A stretch of 60,090 nt of DNA. It comes from Nostoc sp. CHAB 5834. Lineage in GTDB: Bacteria > Cyanobacteriota > Cyanobacteriia > Cyanobacteriales > Nostocaceae. The first letter of the stretch is position 1. Each line of letters begins with the position of its first letter. The stretch lies in assembly GCA_020829485.1 (NCBI GenBank), contig JAIVFU010000041.1, positions 1-60,090 on the forward strand. Direction: 5' to 3'. Shown here in pieces: positions 8,602 to 17,696 of the stretch. The position numbers and the translations under genes are program-made. The notes under the pieces were generated by a model. That model had not been told where the DNA came from and searched no databases. It was given only the letters and a program-made list of their open reading frames with translations.

Positions 8602-8689
8602 TTTCGTTGATGATTCCAAAATCATGGTTTTGTCCAAGCCTGGAAACCCTTATGGAAAAATGGGATTTTTTAATTCACATCAAATGTAA

Positions 8690-8711
8690 TTCCCTATTCC
8701 CTACTCCCCTT
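8690..8711. repeat. CCCTACT-type repeat at the 3' edge of the four-helix-bundle gene
   Basis: A short run of CCCTATT/CCCTACT/CCCCTTATT units begins just beyond the stop codon and overlaps the last codons of the gene. It is the partner of the run at 9084-9118 on the other side of the gene. Confidence 0.65.
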
Positions 8712-9083
8712 ATTCTCTAAAGAACGAATCAAAGCACGGAGTAGTCTTCCTACAGATTCACATTGCCTCAAAATAGGGGTGACTAGTTGAGTATCTGTAA
8801 GTCCAACTTTGGCTCTAGCTGATAGTAATAAGTGAGTTTCTAGTTCTTTGAGAGAGCCTTGTGCTATTCGGAGAAATTTTATATATTCCGGGCGATACTC
8901 TCGCCCATAGCCCTCAGCTATATTTGCTGGAATTGATACAGCTGCCCGACGAATCTGTGAAGTCATTCCGTAAAGTTCCTCTTTTGGAAATGCAATCGTT
9001 AGCTGGTAGCAAGCTTCAGCTAAATTCATGCCTTCTTGCCAAACTCTTAAATCTTGATAAGATCGAATTTCAGAAACTGTCAT
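8694..9083 (-). CDS. Four-helix-bundle protein of the 23S rRNA intervening-sequence family
   Basis: This small protein (129 residues from the ATG at 9083) belongs to the family first found encoded in 23S rRNA intervening sequences. Typical marks are Y-Q-D-L-R-V-W-Q at the start, Q-I-R-R-A-A-V-S-I-P-A-N-I-A-E-G and K-F-L-R-I-A-Q-G-S-L-K-E-L-E-T. The molecular function of the family is unknown. It lies between pixJ and pixL in an operon where no such gene is expected, and both edges are C-rich heptamer-type repeats (about 8690-8711 and 9084-9118). The frame extends 7 codons further upstream into the repeat. I infer insertion of a small cassette into the operon. Confidence 0.85.
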   Translation of the reverse strand: MTVSEIRSYQDLRVWQEGMNLAEACYQLTIAFPKEELYGMTSQIRRAAVSIPANIAEGYGREYRPEYIKFLRIAQGSLKELETHLLLSARAKVGLTDTQLVTPILRQCESVGRLLRALIRSLENKGSRE

Positions 9084-9118
9084 TTCCCACTCCCTACTCC
9101 CCACTCCCTATTCCCTAC
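9084..9118. repeat. CCCTACTCCCCACT-type repeat between pixJ and the inserted gene
   Basis: Degenerate C-rich heptamers fill the gap between the pixJ stop and the ATG of the four-helix-bundle gene. On the minus strand they read GGGAGT/GGGAAT and may act as a purine-rich ribosome binding stretch just before that ATG. Confidence 0.7.
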
Positions 9119-12100
9119 TTCACTTTAAACTTACTAGCAGTTGTTAACAGCTCTTGCGACATCCCTGATAAATCTTGGAACACACTAGCAATTTCTTGAG
9201 ATTCAGCAAAAGTCTTATTAGCAATTTCTGCTACATCTTGCATTGATTTTGTGACTGTTACAGATTGCGTCATTTGTTTTTGAGTCGCTGCGGTAATTCG
9301 CTCGATTAGCTGGCTAATTTCGGCAGTTGCATAAACGATCGCATTCAAGTTTTGGCGAGTATCATTGACAAGATTTGTACCTTCTACAACCTGCTGAATA
9401 CCAGTTTCCATAGCTACTGCTACTTCTCCGGTTTCTGCTTGAATCTCCTGGACTAATTTTTCTATTTCGATGGTTGCTGCTGCTGACTGGCGAGATAAAG
9501 AACGGACTTCATCAGCTACAACTGCAAAGCCTTTGCCATATTCACCTGCACGGGTGGCTTCAATAGCTGCATTCAAAGCCAAGACGTTTGTCTGTGTGGC
9601 AAAATTACCAATCAAATTCACCACTTTGGAGATTTTTTGCGAAGATTCACTGAGGCGTTTAATCTTCTTGCTGGTTTGAGCGACGGTTTCACGAATTCCT
9701 TGGATTGCTTTTACAGTTAAGTTCATCGCAGTATCGCCAGACTCTACAGTTTCATTGGCTTGTTGTACCGCTACTTGCACTAACTCAGCATTCGTCACCA
9801 CAGCTTGAGTAGAGTCCACCATCTGTTGAATCTCACCTAAAGCTGCGGTAATTTCCTCAGATTGTTGTTGTGCTAAATTAGTCAGTCCCGCTAGTGAGGC
9901 TTCGCTATTGGTGGAAGTTTGGGCAACTTGTTGAGCAGCCCCCTGTACCTGAAGAACGATTTGCCGCAGTGCTTGCAGGGTATTATTGTAAGCATCGGCG
10001 ATTGTGCCTAGTTCGTCTTCTGTAATGGGTGCGCGTACTGTTAAGTCGCCGTTGAGGGCGGGTCTAAGGGCTGTTAGCAGTTGAATAGATCGTTGTTGTA
10101 GTAACTCCTTGGCTGCCTTTTCTCGGGCTGCGGCTTCTGCTAATTTGGCTGACTGTCCTTGTACTTGTTGCAAATATTCAGTCTGTTGTAATGTTAGCCC
10201 TAACTGGTTGCCAATGCGTGCTAATAAGGTGACTTCCGATTCATCCCAATCACGAGTTCCAGAATTTTGATAAGCTGCCAGCAATCCCCACAATTGTTCC
10301 CCAGCAAATACAGGAACAATTACATAAGCTTTAACTTCAAATTGCTCTAAAATCTCAATATGGCAAGGAGAATGACCTACCTGATAGATGTCATTTACAA
10401 CAAAGTTTTCCCCTTGGGCATATCGACCTCCTTGAGTTTCTTGTAAGTGGGTATCTTCCCAGACAGTTTTGATATCGGGGCCTACCAGTTTTACCCAAGT
10501 ATGAGCTACTGATTCTGCTACAAATTCACCAGTCCAATTAGGATTGAAGCGATAGACTGCAACGCGATCGCATCGCAGTAATTGCCGTACTTCTTGAGTG
10601 GTTGTTTTGAAGATTTCTTCTACATCTAAAGATTGCCGAATCCGGTTACTGATCTTGGTGACAGATTTCTCTTGTTCCGCTATCTGAGCTAGTTTGTCAG
10701 ATTTCAACCGAACTAATTCCAAATAATCTATCTGTGATTTAGCTAGGCTAAATTGCAAGCTAGTCTGAACCAAAAAGGTCACTTCCCAGGTTTCCCACAC
10801 ACGGGGGCTAGAATTTTGATAAGCTGCCAGCAAACCCCACAATTTATCCCCAAAGAATATAGGAACAATTATGTAAGCTTTGGCTTCAAACTGCTCTAAA
10901 ATCTCAATATGGCAAGGAGCAAGCCCTACTTCATGGATGTCATTAACAATAAAGTTTTCGCCCTTGACATACCTACCTCCCTTAGTTTCTTGCAAGTAGG
11001 TATCGTCCAAAACTGTTTTAATATCAGGGCCTACCAGTTTTGTCCAACCGGCACCTACAGACTCAGCCACAAATTCGCCACCCCAGTCAGAGTTAAAGCG
11101 ATAGACTGCGACGCGATCGCATCGTAGTGATTGGCGCACTTCTTGAGTGGTTGTTTTGAAGACGCTATCTACATCTAAAGATTGTCGGATGCGGCCTACT
11201 ATCTTAGTAAAAGCTTTTTCTTGTTCAACTATTTGGGCTAGCTGCTCAGATTTCTTATGCACTTGTTCCAGATATTCGCTTTGTGAGATAGCCACACCAA
11301 ATTGCAGTCCAATTTGGCTCACAAAGCTTTCTTCCCAAGGTTGCCAATCACGAGGCCCAGAATTTTGATAAGCTGCCAGCAAGCCCCATAATTTCTCTCC
11401 AGCAAATATGGGCGCAATAATGTAAGCCTTCATTTCATACTGCTCTAAAATATCAATGTGGCATTGAGCGTGATCCATTTTATAGATGTCTTTGGCCACA
11501 AAGCTTTCACCCCTGGCATAACGTCCTCCTTGGGTGTCTTGCAAGTGAGTATCTTCCCACACCATATAAAAGTCAGGGCTGACCATTTTTACCCAGCCAT
11601 TACCCACTGACTCAGCGACAAACTCGCCACTCCAGTCAGGTTTGAAGCGATAAACGCCGACGCGATCGCATTTTAGTAATTGCCGTACTTCTTGAGTGGT
11701 TGTTTGAAAAAGCTTCTCGACATTTGATGTCCGCAGAATTTTGTCGATTACTTTAGCTACGGATTTTTTTGCTAGTATGCGCTGTTGTTCTTCTCTTTGG
11801 AATTCAAAACTCTGCAATTTGTATATGAGTTCTGTTGCAATTTGGGATAGTAGGCTAATTTCTACTTCTTGCCACTGCCGCGTTGATAAGCAATTATTTA
11901 CTACCAGTAACCCCCATACTTTATCTTCTACTACAATCGGTAAACTCAAACTAGCTTTTATTTGAAATTTATCTAGGAGTTGCTTTTGATAAGGGGTAAG
12001 TTGAATCTGACTGATATCGTCAATAACGACAGGTTCTATATAGTCTTGATTGGTATATAAACCAAAAATAATTCCCGGAATATTTTCGCCTAAAGTTGGT

Positions 12101-12423
12101 GTCCAACCTAGTGTTCTTGATTCTGCTAAAACATTACCTGAATCAAAGGAACTAAACTGATAAATTAAGGCGCGATCGCAGCCAATTTTTTCTCTAATTT
12201 GCGCTACAGTAATTTTGAGTAGTGTATCTAAGTCTGGCGCTTGGCGCATGTGAGTTGCGATGTCTTGCAACTGTCGCCGCCAAGTCTTAAATTCCTGAGC
12301 GATCGCGTTTAATAAAGATATTTCATTGCTAGCAATATTCGTTATATTAGCGTTCCCATTCATATTTTCAACTTCAGAAATTAGATCCTGTTTTTCATGG
12401 CTACTGTTATACAAAAATGTCAT
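9115..12423 (-). CDS. pixJ: Tandem cyanobacteriochrome chemoreceptor PixJ
   Basis: This 1102-residue soluble receptor senses light for phototaxis. It has four GAF domains (about 45-200, 225-380, 408-563, 592-745), a HAMP-like segment (about 780-830) and a methyl-accepting signalling domain with the hairpin tip around [15 protein letters not shown]2, GAF3 and GAF4 each carry the bilin-attachment Cys-His pair in C-H-I-x-I-L-E-Q (Cys321, Cys504, Cys687), so each could bind phycocyanobilin. GAF1 lacks it. GAF2 and GAF4 have the W-E-D-T-H-L-Q motif (Trp289, Trp655) typical of red/green cyanobacteriochromes; GAF3 has L-D-D-T-Y-L-Q with Leu472 instead. No membrane segment is seen. GAGGT lies 7-9 bases before the ATG. 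The layout and residue numbers match AnPixJ of Anabaena as I recall it. Confidence 0.93.
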   Translation of the reverse strand: MTFLYNSSHEKQDLISEVENMNGNANITNIASNEISLLNAIAQEFKTWRRQLQDIATHMRQAPDLDTLLKITVAQIREKIGCDRALIYQFSSFDSGNVLAESRTLGWTPTLGENIPGIIFGLYTNQDYIEPVVIDDISQIQLTPYQKQLLDKFQIKASLSLPIVVEDKVWGLLVVNNCLSTRQWQEVEISLLSQIATELIYKLQSFEFQREEQQRILAKKSVAKVIDKILRTSNVEKLFQTTTQEVRQLLKCDRVGVYRFKPDWSGEFVAESVGNGWVKMVSPDFYMVWEDTHLQDTQGGRYARGESFVAKDIYKMDHAQCHIDILEQYEMKAYIIAPIFAGEKLWGLLAAYQNSGPRDWQPWEESFVSQIGLQFGVAISQSEYLEQVHKKSEQLAQIVEQEKAFTKIVGRIRQSLDVDSVFKTTTQEVRQSLRCDRVAVYRFNSDWGGEFVAESVGAGWTKLVGPDIKTVLDDTYLQETKGGRYVKGENFIVNDIHEVGLAPCHIEILEQFEAKAYIIVPIFFGDKLWGLLAAYQNSSPRVWETWEVTFLVQTSLQFSLAKSQIDYLELVRLKSDKLAQIAEQEKSVTKISNRIRQSLDVEEIFKTTTQEVRQLLRCDRVAVYRFNPNWTGEFVAESVAHTWVKLVGPDIKTVWEDTHLQETQGGRYAQGENFVVNDIYQVGHSPCHIEILEQFEVKAYVIVPVFAGEQLWGLLAAYQNSGTRDWDESEVTLLARIGNQLGLTLQQTEYLQQVQGQSAKLAEAAAREKAAKELLQQRSIQLLTALRPALNGDLTVRAPITEDELGTIADAYNNTLQALRQIVLQVQGAAQQVAQTSTNSEASLAGLTNLAQQQSEEITAALGEIQQMVDSTQAVVTNAELVQVAVQQANETVESGDTAMNLTVKAIQGIRETVAQTSKKIKRLSESSQKISKVVNLIGNFATQTNVLALNAAIEATRAGEYGKGFAVVADEVRSLSRQSAAATIEIEKLVQEIQAETGEVAVAMETGIQQVVEGTNLVNDTRQNLNAIVYATAEISQLIERITAATQKQMTQSVTVTKSMQDVAEIANKTFAESQEIASVFQDLSGMSQELLTTASKFKVK

Positions 12424-12538
12424 CAGATTGACCTCAAGATTTATTAGAGTAATAATTGGTTATTAGGCAAGTAAGAATGAACTAGTATTTGGTTATGAAT
12501 GATTAGGAATTATTAAAATAATCTGCCTAATCAACCAT

Positions 12539-13012
12539 TCAATTATGAATTTTCCACATGGGAGCTTGGATAATTGTGATGGGATCTAAATTAAAAATCA
12601 TATCCTCAGAATCATTAATAAAGTATCCCTGTAAAAAAGGTGATATTTTAGGATAAAATAATTCGCTAGTTGCGGGTTTCATTCGCTGAGTATCTAGCCA
12701 TTCAATATCTATCAGTTGTCGCACCAATAGTCCTAAATACTTACCCTTGTTTTCGAGAACAATTGCCATCATTTTTGAAAGTAAATTTGCTCCTTGCGAA
12801 ATTGGAGGATAACCTAACATTCCCTCTAAATCTACTAACCAAAGCATCTCACCGCGCCAGTTATAGATACCCAAGACGCTACTGGGCATCTGAGGAACGC
12901 CACATATTTCTGGTAATGATACTTGCAAAACTTCTGTGATGTGTTGTAACGAAATTATCGCTGTATCCCTTAATCCCAAATTAAAACTTAAAAACTTTTC
13001 CTTGGTTTCCAA
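12539..13012 (-). CDS. pixI: CheW-type adaptor PixI
   Basis: This 157-residue protein is a single CheW domain, with I-T-E-V-L-Q-V near residue 25 and the core L-G-I-Y-N-W-R-G-E-M-L-W-L-V-D. CheW proteins bridge chemoreceptors and CheA kinases, so it should couple PixJ to PixL. The start is a TTG, supported by AGGAG 8 bases upstream. It sits between pixH and pixJ in the conserved order of cyanobacterial phototaxis operons. Confidence 0.9.
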   Translation of the reverse strand: METKEKFLSFNLGLRDTAIISLQHITEVLQVSLPEICGVPQMPSSVLGIYNWRGEMLWLVDLEGMLGYPPISQGANLLSKMMAIVLENKGKYLGLLVRQLIDIEWLDTQRMKPATSELFYPKISPFLQGYFINDSEDMIFNLDPITIIQAPMWKIHN

Positions 13013-13145
13013 AGTTATTGCTCCTTTGTGCTTGATTATTGCTCTCTAACCACTATTTGCAGTTATTATTTGATTTGGTGGAGGCTCTATATTAGAAATT
13101 TAGAAAGATGGATTTCTAGCTTTTTGTTGATCTATCAAATTTTGA

Positions 13146-13508
13146 CTAATTAATCAATCGCTTTAAAATTACCACTAGTTCCTCTCGATCAATCGGTTTT
13201 GATAGATAACCATCAGCGCCCAACATATTACCCCAAATTTTATCTACATCACTATTTTTTGTAGAGCAAAAAACCACAGGTATTTTGCTAGTGCTGGGAT
13301 TGTTTTTCAACTCTCGGCAAATCTCAAAGCCACTTTTACCTGGTAAAATTACGTCCAAAAATATGAGGTCTGGCTTATTTTTATCTATTTTGTCTTGAGC
13401 TTCTTCACTGCTTGTGGCGCTAATCACAGAATAACCTGCCTGTTGTAAGTAACGGCTGATTATTTCCATATCTGTTAAGCCATCTTCAACAACTAAAACA
13501 GTATTCAT
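13146..13508 (-). CDS. pixH: CheY-type response regulator PixH
   Basis: This is a stand-alone 120-residue receiver domain. The acidic pocket is V-E-D (Glu8, Asp9), the phospho-acceptor is Asp52 in F-L-D-V-I-L-P-G, and the switch residues Ser82/Thr83 and Lys104 (S-K-P) are present. No output domain follows. Within the operon it corresponds to PixH, a CheY thought to be phosphorylated by PixL. AAGGG lies upstream of the ATG at a suitable distance. Confidence 0.9.
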   Translation of the reverse strand: MNTVLVVEDGLTDMEIISRYLQQAGYSVISATSSEEAQDKIDKNKPDLIFLDVILPGKSGFEICRELKNNPSTSKIPVVFCSTKNSDVDKIWGNMLGADGYLSKPIDREELVVILKRLIN

Positions 13509-13589
13509 GATAATTACCCTTTAAAACTTTTTAAGAATGTAAACAAATTAGAGATACAAATCCAAATGATGCGTAAAGAAAGACATGTA

Positions 13590-13697
13590 AGGGGCTAGAG
13601 ACTAGTACAGGTAGGCGGAAATAAACCTACCATTTCATTACAGCTAGAAAGCCAAAATTAATGCCTTTTGACTTCCGCCTTGCAGTACTAAGCCCCT
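13590..13697. repeat. 108-bp inverted-repeat element between pixG and pixH
   Basis: A left arm (13590-13620, AGGGGCT...GGCGGAA) pairs imperfectly with the right arm (13673-13697, TTCCGCC...AGCCCCT). A competing hairpin, GGTAGG with CCTACC (13610-13615 and 13626-13631), overlaps the left arm. It lies in the 589-base pixG-pixH gap, which otherwise shows no ORF. It looks like a small non-coding mobile element or a structured leader of pixH. Confidence 0.65.
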
Positions 13698-14097
13698 AAC
13701 CCCTTGTCATCAAGAATATTTCACAACTCAAATGGGACTGCTTGCTATAAATACAAAAATTTTGTATTTGTCTAATTTTGATTCAATCTTTATATATTAA
13801 CCTCCGAAAAAGTACGTAATGAACATAATTTAATATATGTTTTATTTACGTGATAAATCTTCAATTTAGTATAAAAAAGTAGGTGGATTTAAGACCGCCA
13901 CCTACTTGCATCTTGTGAATTTGGACTTCTTATTTATCACCCCAGTAATTTTATGTTTACTGAGGTGGAAAAGTTTAGCGATTGTAAATATTTTTTTTAT
14001 GGCTATTGTTAAGCAATAGGCTCATGGTAAGGAATGAAATTTTGAAGCTAATCAGATTAGTTTATGATTAATCATCAAGAGAAATTATTAATTATCC

Positions 14098-15300
14098 CTA
14101 CTTACAAACTTCTAAGTTAGGTTGACTCTTGTCGATGGATACACTCGGCGCAGGTAAATATTTACGTATTATACTCATTACCTTGTCAGGCACTACAGGT
14201 TTAGTGATAAAATCTGTAGAACCGACTACCTTAGCACGAACTCTATCTAAAAGACCATCACTACCTGTTAATATAATTACTGGTGTATTGGCGAAGGCAG
14301 ATATTCGTCGCAACTGAGTACAAATTTCGTAACCACTGGCTACTGGCATAATCAAATCCAAGAAAATCAGGTCTGGTTTATCCTGAATGAGGGTTGGGAG
14401 CGCTTGTACAGCATCTTGAATTTTGATAAACCTTAGTCCATTGGAAGTGATAATATCCTCCAGCATTTTACAGACCTGAGGGCTATCATCTACGCAGGCT
14501 ATTAGTGGAGCAATCGATTTCTTTGGTTGTGCGGTGATAGGCTTATTGTTGACCTCAGTCACTACTAAGGGCATGTCAGGTATTTCTACCAATTCGATGA
14601 TTCCTTTAAGGATATAGGGAAGCAATGAACGGGTGAGTGGCAGTACACTTTGCTTCATTTTCACGGCTAAATCTCGCAGAGTTAATTTGCCGTTGATTAA
14701 ATTTACAAAGTTTTTGTAGACAGATGGACTTACCATCTGTTGAAGTTGTTCTGGTCGGCGTAAAACTGGTGCTAAGTCAGGAGAAAAATTTGCTAAACCT
14801 GCTTCTGACCAAACTTTCCACGAGTCTTGCATGTGCTTTACAGACATTTCTGCACTCGTGAAGCTCATTGGTGTTTCTAAGATAACTTCTTGGGTGCGAT
14901 TGCAACTTATAGAAGCAAAATTTCCTTGCAGAGCTAGGTCAAATAATAGTTCTGCTATAGTGTTTTCGGCAATAGACTGAATCTGTTCTCTCTGAATTTT
15001 CTGTTTTTTATGAAATATTTCTAGAAGGCGATAATCCCAGTAATCTATTGATACGTCTTGCAAACGCAACTGCAACTTATCAACATCAATTTGGGGGCAA
15101 TTTTGAGCCATGTGTCTACGCCAACGGCGGAAGGGATGAGTTCCACCTGTTGCCCAAACTATCCGTCCCAGCCGATAATAAAAAGTCCATTGGCTGCCCT
15201 TAGAACTTTTAATATTTAATTTGCCATTGTATTGCAGCTGAGTACAAGTTTTAAATTCATTAACTAGATTATTTGAAAGAATAAGTTCCGAGTGGGTCAT
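14098..15300 (-). CDS. pixG: PatA-type response regulator PixG
   Basis: This 400-residue protein has an N-terminal PATAN/DUF4388-type region (about 1-240, with F-Y-Y-R-L-G-R-I-V-W-A near residue 40) followed by a C-terminal receiver (about 265-385). The receiver shows V-D-D-S for the acidic pocket, F-L-D-L-I-M-P for the phospho-acceptor, I-L-T-G-S and I-T-K-P. This reverse order, output-like domain first, is characteristic of the cyanobacterial PatA family. It is the first gene of the phototaxis operon, and AAGGA before the ATG supports the start. In Synechocystis the homologous PixG acts in positive phototaxis. Confidence 0.9.
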   Translation of the reverse strand: MTHSELILSNNLVNEFKTCTQLQYNGKLNIKSSKGSQWTFYYRLGRIVWATGGTHPFRRWRRHMAQNCPQIDVDKLQLRLQDVSIDYWDYRLLEIFHKKQKIQREQIQSIAENTIAELLFDLALQGNFASISCNRTQEVILETPMSFTSAEMSVKHMQDSWKVWSEAGLANFSPDLAPVLRRPEQLQQMVSPSVYKNFVNLINGKLTLRDLAVKMKQSVLPLTRSLLPYILKGIIELVEIPDMPLVVTEVNNKPITAQPKKSIAPLIACVDDSPQVCKMLEDIITSNGLRFIKIQDAVQALPTLIQDKPDLIFLDLIMPVASGYEICTQLRRISAFANTPVIILTGSDGLLDRVRAKVVGSTDFITKPVVPDKVMSIIRKYLPAPSVSIDKSQPNLEVCK

Positions 15301-15962
15301 ACTTTGTTCCTTGTATTAAAAAGCCAGCTATTAAAAAACCCACACTAGCTATATAGTGGTCAGCAGATACGCCAATAAGTGCAAATACATTTCGTTTATA
15401 GCAGTCTAAATCAAGTTTATTAAAATCAAGGGATATAGGAAAATAGCAAAAATATTAGTAGTAAAAAAGTCACCTAGCACAGAGTTGATTATCAGCAAAC
15501 TTTAATGACTCAAGTAGGTTGCCATAGCCCATATCTTTAAAAAAGATGCATTCATCAGTATTAAGATATTATTTTAATAATTTTCATACGAAATTATATC
15601 CGTATAATTTCTGATTTTTTGTTTAAAAAATTGGCATTCTCTATCTAGTTTTAATTTATTGAGATTGGCAATATATATTAAAAATATTTATTAAAATTTA
15701 CTAATGTGCATAACTTATATATAGAGAGACGCGAAATTTGACTGGGCTTCTCTACGAGACGCTATTGCGAACGCGCCGCTTCGCTAACACGTCTCTCTAT
15801 ACGCCTGAAATTGCCACCGATAATCCTTAAGTGAGCAATCCGATTTGATTTCTGAATCACTAGTAGAGGTAAGGGACTGGGAAGAAGGAATAAAGGTGTA
15901 CTGAGTTTTGTTCAAAAATCAAATATGAGTCCTATATAAAGTATTTATTTAGGAGAACTTCT
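15301..15962. other. Intergenic region upstream of pixG
   Basis: This AT-rich 662-base gap should contain the promoter of the phototaxis operon. I see no gene. The one defined structure is the inverted-repeat element at 15720-15801. Its right part lies just beyond the 3' end of murQ. Confidence 0.6.
15720..15801. repeat. 82-bp palindrome-flanked dispersed element
   Basis: Perfect 12-base terminal inverted repeats (TATAGAGAGACG) enclose a GC-rich core containing GCGAACGCGCCGCTTCGC. The core resembles the family of GCGATGCCTGCGGCGGGC-type repeats found elsewhere in this window. It is probably a small non-autonomous element. Confidence 0.75.
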
Positions 15963-16889
15963 TTAAGGTTTGTTGTGGTTTTGATAGCTGATAATAGCTG
16001 CCCTAAGATTACTTTGGTGTTCTGAAAGAAGCTGATCGCCTTTGTCTTTTTCCAAACCAGTCCAGTGCATTAATAGCGCTAGCTTAACCCATTTACCACT
16101 GCGTTCTAATAAAAAACCAGCTGCTTCCCGACTTAAGCCTGTGAGGTCTTGCAAAATTCGCAAAGCGCGATCGCGTAACTTTTGATTTGTTACCGCTACA
16201 TCTACCATCCGATTACCGTAAACTTTGCCTAGCTTGACCATCACCCCAGTAGAAAGGATATTTAAAGCTAACTTAGTGGCTGTACCAGCTTTCAGGCGAG
16301 TTGAGCCAGCGATTATTTCTGGCCCTGTCAATAGGCGAATGTCAATATCGGCATCAAAGCTAACTTGTTCTGCGGGAACACAGGCGATAAAAATAGTCTT
16401 GGCTCCTCGCGCACGAGCAGCACGAAGCGCACCGTGGACATAAGGCGTTGTCCCACCGGCGGTAATGCCAACTACGACATCTAGCTGGGTAATTTGCCGC
16501 CCTGCGATCGCACCTTCCCCATCTTCGATGCTGTCTTCTAAATCCTCCGAACTGCGTACCAGTGCGCCAGCACCACCAGCAATAATCCCCTGTACCAACT
16601 CTGGGGGTGTACAAAAAGTAGGTGGACACTCAGCAGCATCTAACACTCCTAACCTGCCACTTGTGCCAGCACCGATATAAAATAAGCGTCCTCCGTGGCG
16701 CAAACGCTCTGCGGTGCTATCAATTGCTTGTGCCAACTGAATTTTCGCCGCCGCAACTGCCTCGACTGCCTTTTGGTCTTCGCTATTAAACAACTCCACC
16801 AATTCCAGAGAACTGAGCTGGTCTAAGTTAAGACTGTTAGGATTTACCAGCTCGGTTAAAAGATGCCCACGTTCCTGCAAGTTTGTCAT
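15963..16889 (-). CDS. murQ: N-acetylmuramic acid 6-phosphate etherase MurQ
   Basis: This 308-residue cytoplasmic enzyme cleaves the D-lactyl ether of MurNAc 6-phosphate to give GlcNAc 6-phosphate, in cell-wall recycling. The SIS-fold sugar-phosphate site is clear in G-A-G-T-S-G-R-L-G-V-L-D-A-A-E and G-I-T-A-G-G-T-T-P-Y-V. The conserved G-S-T-R-L-K-A-G-T-A-T-K stretch is also present. Length equals the family norm. The neighbours are unrelated, and no MurNAc kinase or transporter gene is adjacent. Confidence 0.95.
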   Translation of the reverse strand: MTNLQERGHLLTELVNPNSLNLDQLSSLELVELFNSEDQKAVEAVAAAKIQLAQAIDSTAERLRHGGRLFYIGAGTSGRLGVLDAAECPPTFCTPPELVQGIIAGGAGALVRSSEDLEDSIEDGEGAIAGRQITQLDVVVGITAGGTTPYVHGALRAARARGAKTIFIACVPAEQVSFDADIDIRLLTGPEIIAGSTRLKAGTATKLALNILSTGVMVKLGKVYGNRMVDVAVTNQKLRDRALRILQDLTGLSREAAGFLLERSGKWVKLALLMHWTGLEKDKGDQLLSEHQSNLRAAIISYQNHNKP

Positions 16890-16892
16890 TTG

Positions 16893-16985
16893 TTTTTTGT
16901 CCTTTGTCCTTTGTTTGTTGTCATTAGTCAGTTAGCGACCAATGACCAGTGACCAATGACCAAGGACTAATGACTAATGACTAAT
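16893..16985. repeat. Mixed heptamer repeats (TCCTTTG, CCAATGA, CTAATGA)
   Basis: The whole gap between murQ and the DUF3110 gene consists of imperfect TTTGTCC and CCAATGA/CTAATGA heptamers. The run reaches the stop codon of the DUF3110 gene, as seen at several other 3' ends in the window. Confidence 0.8.
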
Positions 16986-17431
16986 TACAACAATCCTTCC
17001 AATTTGCGACGCATCTTTTCTAGTTCAGAATCAGACAATTCTGGTTCTTCTAGTGGCTGTTGATTGAGAGGGAAGGTGTCTTCAACAGTATCCTCCTTCT
17101 GGGCATCTTCTTGCCAGTCAGTTTGTTCGACGTTAAGTTCTGGGGGAGTTACAACTAAATTGCTGTTTTCTGGGATGATTTCCCATTCATATCCAGCACT
17201 TTCGCAAAATTCCTTGATTTCCTCAGCATCGAACGGCTCTGGTGTAGGTGAGGGAAAATCCTGAGCTTCCAACATCAGGGCAAAGCGGGTAGCGTCGTCT
17301 TCTGACTCGAACATTAGAACTTTATTGCGTAGCTTGCCGCCGTAGGCATCGCCTTCCCGAATGGTATGAATTCCCTCATTTTCTGTTCGAGCATTAAAAA
17401 TTAATACAAAAACACGCATTGGTGTAATCAT
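16985..17431 (-). CDS. DUF3110 domain protein
   Basis: This 148-residue acidic protein carries a DUF3110 domain in its first 95 residues, recognisable from M-R-V-F-V-L-I-F-N-A-R-T-E-N-E-G-I-H-T and V-L-M-F-E-S-E-D-D-A-T-R-F-A. The family is restricted to photosynthetic organisms and has no known function. The C-terminal third is low-complexity and acidic. The start could be the ATG at 17431 or, four codons in, at 17419, which would begin exactly at the domain. Confidence 0.8.
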   Translation of the reverse strand: MITPMRVFVLIFNARTENEGIHTIREGDAYGGKLRNKVLMFESEDDATRFALMLEAQDFPSPTPEPFDAEEIKEFCESAGYEWEIIPENSNLVVTPPELNVEQTDWQEDAQKEDTVEDTFPLNQQPLEEPELSDSELEKMRRKLEGLL

Positions 17432-17696
17432 CTGTCTTTTTTAAGGTCTATCCATATTAAAGTTCTACGTTGTGCCTCAGCGAAAGTCACAGGAACTATT
17501 GTCACTCCATTCAGATCAGATTTACCTGAAAACGCCAATATTATGAAGCATAAGTATTGGATTAAGCAAATACCGTAACTTAACCAATGAGGTCTTGGGT
17601 TTAGTTGGCGTATCCTGGAAATGGCATACTGAATCAATGTGCCAGTTAATGCTTGTGTGTACCAGCGACGTCTGGCAATTAATACAGTGAAAGCAA

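Noticed and set aside
8535..8637. N-terminal P-T-P-H-S-P-L extension as a genuine PixL domain
   Set aside because: It is the literal translation of the heptamer array; kept only as an open question about the start.
17428..17637. Small gene upstream of the DUF3110 gene
   Set aside because: The 69-codon frame has no ribosome site or family features and lies in the divergent promoter gap; it overlaps the DUF3110 start by 4 bases, probably by chance.
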